DNA from: JBIOYL01 sp044870185
GTDB lineage: Bacteria; Actinomycetota; CALGFH01
DNA: 25,457 bases
Direction of reading: 5' to 3'
Assembly: GCA_044870185.1 (NCBI GenBank)
Contig: JBIOYL010000337.1
Span: 1 to 25,457, forward strand
Below are positions 22,731 to 25,457 of the stretch, in pieces; the first letter of the stretch is position 1; each line of letters begins with the position of its first letter. A program made the position numbers and the translations under genes. A model generated the notes under the pieces. The model saw only the letters and a program-made list of their open reading frames with translations. It did no database searches and had not been told where the DNA came from.

Positions 22731-23855
22731 ATGATCGTGGTGCTGATGGTCGCGTTGCTCGTCATCCTGCTGGTGGTGCTGGCGCCCAGAGCAAGACACC
22801 ACGGCCGTTCACTCCAGTCGGCCGGGATCGTCGACCCGCTTCAGGTGCAGCTGCAGCGGTGGACGACCGATGGGCTGCTCACCAAGGAGCAGGCCACCGC
22901 CATCCTTGCGGCCGAGCGTGCCCGGGTTCCACGGCAGACCCCACTCCCGGCGCGGCGAGTCACAGCAATGGTGGAACTGCTCGGCTACCTTGGTGGCGCC
23001 CTCGCCACCGTCGGCGCCGTCCTGCTCGCCGCCCGGTTCTGGCAGGACCTGCCAAGCTGGACCCGGCTGACGCTGCTCGGGCTGGTCGCGGTGGCGCTGT
23101 GGGGTGCTGGCGCGGCGGTCCACGAGCGGGCCGACCCGGCGCTGGGACGGCTGCGCGGGGTGCTGTGGTTGCTGTCATCGGCTGCGGTCGCCGTGTTCGC
23201 CGGCCTGCTCGGCGCGGACGTCCTGGATCTGGGCGGCGAGGCGGTGGCCTTGCTGGCGGGGCTGGCGACCGCGCTGTATGCCGGGGCGTTGTGGGGGCTT
23301 CGGCCGCGCCCGCTGCAGCAGCTTGCCTGCCTGGTCGGGGTCGTGGCGGCGACCGGTGGCGGTGTGGCTGTGGTCGGCGGGGACCAGGCGGCGGTCGGGC
23401 TGAGCGTCTGGGCGGTGGGGGTGGGGTGGGTTCTGCTCGGCTGGCGCAGGCTCCTGCCGCCACCCGTGGTCGCTCTGGCGTTCGGCGCGATCGTCGTGCT
23501 GGTTGGGGCGCAGGCGATCGCGGCCCGCTGGCAAGGCGCCGGCCTGGTGTTTGGTCTGGCCAGCGCGCTCGGCTTGCTGGTGGCTGGGACGACCGGTCGC
23601 CGATCGGTGGTGGCGGGTGTTGGGATCGTGGGCGTGTTGTTGTTCCTGCCCGCGACGGTGACGCACTTCTTCGCCGGCACGGTCGGGGTCCCGGTGCTGA
23701 TCCTGCTGGCTGGCGCCGTGCTGCTTGCCGTCACCCTGGTCATGCTCCGGGTGCGGCTGCCGTGGTCGCACGCAGCGCCTCCCACGCCGTCCAAGAAGCA
23801 GCCCGAGGAGCGATCCAGCCGGTTGGACTCCACGCCCGGGCCCCGTGCGGCTTGA
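22731..23855 (+). CDS. DUF2157-like polytopic membrane protein
   Basis: A 374-residue protein. It has an N-terminal membrane span (2-18), a cytoplasmic segment with LQRWTTDGLLTKEQATAILAAE (about 41-62), typical of the start of DUF2157 proteins, then about ten membrane spans and a Pro/Ser-rich charged tail. Function unknown in the family. GGGAGC 6 nt upstream supports ATG 22731. It stands alone on the plus strand and ends before a strong terminator. Confidence 0.82.
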   Translation: MIVVLMVALLVILLVVLAPRARHHGRSLQSAGIVDPLQVQLQRWTTDGLLTKEQATAILAAERARVPRQTPLPARRVTAMVELLGYLGGALATVGAVLLAARFWQDLPSWTRLTLLGLVAVALWGAGAAVHERADPALGRLRGVLWLLSSAAVAVFAGLLGADVLDLGGEAVALLAGLATALYAGALWGLRPRPLQQLACLVGVVAATGGGVAVVGGDQAAVGLSVWAVGVGWVLLGWRRLLPPPVVALAFGAIVVLVGAQAIAARWQGAGLVFGLASALGLLVAGTTGRRSVVAGVGIVGVLLFLPATVTHFFAGTVGVPVLILLAGAVLLAVTLVMLRVRLPWSHAAPPTPSKKQPEERSSRLDSTPGPRAA

Positions 23856-24107
23856 CACCAGCGCGCAGGCAGAAGTACCGGAGCAGCGCTGTCGGCCGCG
23901 AGGCCGGGGATCGGAGACGCTCAGGGCCCGGCCCGGCACGCATCGGTCGGCCAAGGTCAGCGCTGCACCAGACCAGGCTGCAGATGGTCCGGCCCGGTCC
24001 GCGTCGGCCTCGCTCACGACGGCTGCCCATCCCGCGGCGGTGGCTCACCGGGCAGCTGATGCGCTGCCGCGTGAGGCGGCCGAAGTTGTGCCGAGCCGCC
24101 TGGAGGA
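23856..24107. other. Intergenic region, nothing recognised
   Basis: About 250 nt between the DUF2157-like gene and the hairpin at 24108. Open frames here have no family features. Confidence 0.5.
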
Positions 24108-24146
24108 GACAACGCCCCCGGCGAAGACTTCGCCGGGGGCGTTGTC
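24108..24146. terminator. Very strong bidirectional hairpin terminator
   Basis: A 39-nt near-perfect palindrome: GACAACGCCCCCGGCGA on the left pairs fully with its complement on the right, giving a stem of 17-18 bp and a loop of 3-5 nt centred at 24127. It lies between the convergent DUF2157-like and Hsp20 genes, only 17 nt after the Hsp20 stop. No U-tract, as is common in actinobacteria. Confidence 0.9.
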
Positions 24147-24162
24147 TGGTGCCGGCGGAACG

Positions 24163-24597
24163 CTACGTGGTGACCGGAATCTTGGTTGCCTTGGCCTTCT
24201 TCTGGTCGAACGGCACCCGGATCTCAAGCATCCCACCGGCGTAGGTCGCCGTGATGTCCTTCTCGGTGGTCCCGACCGGCAGGGGCAGAATCCGGGAGAA
24301 CGCGCCGTAGCGGAGCTCGGAACGGTACTCCTGCTTCTCCTCGACCGTCTTCTCCTGCCGCCGCTCGGCACGGATGTGCAGGGCGCCCTCGCTTACGGTG
24401 AGCTCGACGTCCTTGTCAGGGTCGATGCCCGGCAGCTCGACGCGCATCACCAGGGTTCCGTCGTCGACGAACTCCTCGACACGGAGCTGGTCGGCCAGGA
24501 AGGGCTCGAAGGTCCGGAAGGGCTCTGGCCACTCGAACAGCCAGCCGCCAAACGGATCCCGGTGCAGCACCTGCGGCCCTCTACGAATCAGCGCCAT
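24163..24597 (-). CDS. Small heat-shock protein, Hsp20/alpha-crystallin family
   Basis: A 144-residue chaperone that would bind unfolding proteins under stress. The alpha-crystallin domain (about 36-138) has VDDGTLVMRVELPGIDPDKDVELTV, YRSELRYGAFSRILPLP and the GGMLEIRVP strand, and the C-terminal IPV is the I-x-I oligomerisation motif. GAGGAGG upstream of ATG 24597 is a good ribosome-binding site. No CIRCE or HAIR operator was recognised upstream. Confidence 0.95.
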   Translation of the reverse strand: MALIRRGPQVLHRDPFGGWLFEWPEPFRTFEPFLADQLRVEEFVDDGTLVMRVELPGIDPDKDVELTVSEGALHIRAERRQEKTVEEKQEYRSELRYGAFSRILPLPVGTTEKDITATYAGGMLEIRVPFDQKKAKATKIPVTT

Positions 24598-24966
24598 CTC
24601 GTGATCCTCCTCGGCGCTCGATGATCGCCTCCAGGTTCAGCCTATGGCCAGGCAGGCTCTGGTAGTAGAACCATCAGTCCCGTCGCCGGGGCGACGGACA
24701 GCCCTGGAGGGCCTGGCGCGAACCGCCCGGTCTGCCCACGCTCGCTGCGAATCCAAGCCCGTCCACCGGGAAGCCGTCGCGGACGAACGGCCTCGGTGCC
24801 ACGGGACCCTTGCCTCTGGCAGCCGCCCGCCGAGAAGCCGCGTGCCGGCCTGCCGCGGGGTCGCCGGAGGTCCCCCTCGCGCGGGGGCTGTCCGTCCCTG
24901 GTCGAGGAGCTCGCCATGGGCCAGGCTGGTCCTGCAGCACCCCCCAGGCCGGCAAGGGAGGCGGAC
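24598..24966. other. Intergenic region between divergent hsp20 and small gene
   Basis: About 370 nt. It should contain promoters for both genes but no convincing -35/-10 pair, inverted repeat or heat-shock operator was found by eye. Open frames here lack family features. Confidence 0.4.
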
Positions 24967-25224
24967 ATGAAGGGGCTGAGTGTGGAGCGGCAGGTACGCA
25001 TGCTGGCCGGGCACCCTCGCGACGACCAGGGCCACCCGACGCTGCAGCGCGACGAGGCGATCGGGATCGTCCGCGAGCACCTCGAGCTCGAAGCGGTCGA
25101 GGCGTACGACACCGACGACGACCTTTGGCGGTTGTGGACCGAGGAGGCGGCAGCGACGGCACCCGGCGACATCAACGCGACCGTGCTCGAACGCGTGCTC
25201 GAGCGCGTCAAGGTCGGAGAGTGA
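24967..25224 (+). CDS. Small acidic protein of unknown function
   Basis: An 85-residue protein, mostly helical and charged (RDEAIGIVREHLELEAVEAYDTDDDLWRLWTEE). No cysteine and no known motif. GGGAGGCGG, 3-6 nt before ATG 24967, supports the start. It converges on the phosphoribosyltransferase gene, whose end is 18 nt away. Unrecognised. Confidence 0.6.
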   Translation: MKGLSVERQVRMLAGHPRDDQGHPTLQRDEAIGIVREHLELEAVEAYDTDDDLWRLWTEEAAATAPGDINATVLERVLERVKVGE

Positions 25225-25241
25225 CGCCGCGACGGTGCCAG

Positions 25242-25457
25242 TCAGCGGCGCCTGCCGCTGCTCGGCCCGCCGGCTGCCTGCGACAGCAGCACGGTCACGT
25301 CGGTGTCTGAGACCTCGGGGAAGTCCTCGTACCATTCGTCCACGGCCAGGATCAGGGGCGGGGTCTGCAGGCACACGACCGTGTCGACCTCGTGGGCGAG
25401 TGCCTCGACGGCCTCGCGCGGGGACACCGGCACTGCCACGATGACGCGAGCGGCGCC
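25242..25457 (-). CDS. Phosphoribosyltransferase, C-terminal end (partial at window edge)
   Basis: The gene enters from beyond the right edge and its last 71 codons are visible: VIVAVPVSPREAVEALAHEVDTVVCLQTP, then AVDEWYEDFPEVSDTDVTVLL. VAVPVSP and the E-WYEDF tail are typical of a group of bacterial phosphoribosyltransferase-domain proteins of uncertain substrate, often near stress genes. The PRPP-binding motif is outside the window. The neighbouring Hsp20 gene fits a stress-gene setting. Confidence 0.8.
   Translation of the reverse strand, partial: GAARVIVAVPVSPREAVEALAHEVDTVVCLQTPPLILAVDEWYEDFPEVSDTDVTVLLSQAAGGPSSGRRR

Noticed and set aside
22532..24244. Plus-strand open frame of 570 codons overlapping the DUF2157-like gene
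   Set aside because: Arg/Gly-rich sequence without motifs; the other frame has membrane spans, a good start and a family match.
1..25457. General reassignment of TGA to an amino acid
   Set aside because: TGA clearly ends many genes here, including several ATGA/GTGA overlaps.
1..25457. CRISPR array, tRNA (including selC), rRNA or complete insertion sequence
   Set aside because: No regularly spaced repeats, cloverleaf-like sequence, rRNA motif or transposase with terminal repeats was seen; only an integrase fragment at 13,636.

Overview
The window is about 25.5 kb of very GC-rich DNA with actinobacterial character: GC-biased third codon positions, frequent GTG starts, many ATGA/GTGA stop-start overlaps and GC hairpin terminators without U-tracts. 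It most likely comes from an environmental, perhaps deep-branching, actinomycete; this taxonomic call is an inference. No rRNA, tRNA, CRISPR array or complete insertion sequence was seen.

Positions 1-13,100 hold a copper-handling and thiol-redox island. On the minus strand are a CPx-type heavy-metal ATPase, a SAM methyltransferase, a polytopic membrane protein and a 76-residue membrane/coiled-coil protein, probably one operon. Divergent to it is a membrane-anchored redoxin whose reading frame crosses an in-frame TGA in a U-x-x-C motif. A CopC-CopD fusion and a BlaI/M56-peptidase pair follow on the minus strand. The plus strand carries a TlpA-like thioredoxin overlapping a CcdA-like protein, then a SHOCT protein overlapping a cupredoxin. 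A secreted protein of unknown function lies between them on the minus strand. Related operator-like sequences (TAC-N5-GTA type, or TATGACACGGCG..GTAG) sit at about 4.91, 8.28, 9.80 and 12.08 kb, with a weaker one near 2.57 kb. They suggest one regulon run by the local BlaI-type repressor.

Positions 13,100-17,000 are a decayed or indel-rich mosaic: an integrase N-terminus, a regulator C-terminus, an aldo/keto reductase fragment, a frameshifted UbiE-like methyltransferase, and fragments of an ABC ATPase, another regulator and possibly an ATP-grasp protein. One intact aminoglycoside-phosphotransferase-like gene sits among them.

Positions 16,900-21,240 hold a sulfur/persulfide-type cluster. An ArsR-rhodanese fusion is divergent from an operon of a metallo-beta-lactamase/double-rhodanese protein, an MFS transporter and a methyltransferase joined by ATGA overlaps. 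The methyltransferase also contains an in-frame TGA, after a Cys codon. Both in-frame TGAs are followed at 17-20 nt by a 6-bp hairpin with a G and a GU in its loop, as bacterial SECIS elements have. Two candidate selenoproteins in one 25-kb window are the main discovery here.

Positions 21,500-25,457 hold a DUF433/DUF5615-type toxin-antitoxin pair (antitoxin frameshifted), a truncated MNT/HEPN pair, a DUF2157-like membrane protein, a strong bidirectional terminator, an Hsp20 chaperone, a small unknown protein and the 3' end of a phosphoribosyltransferase gene running off the window.
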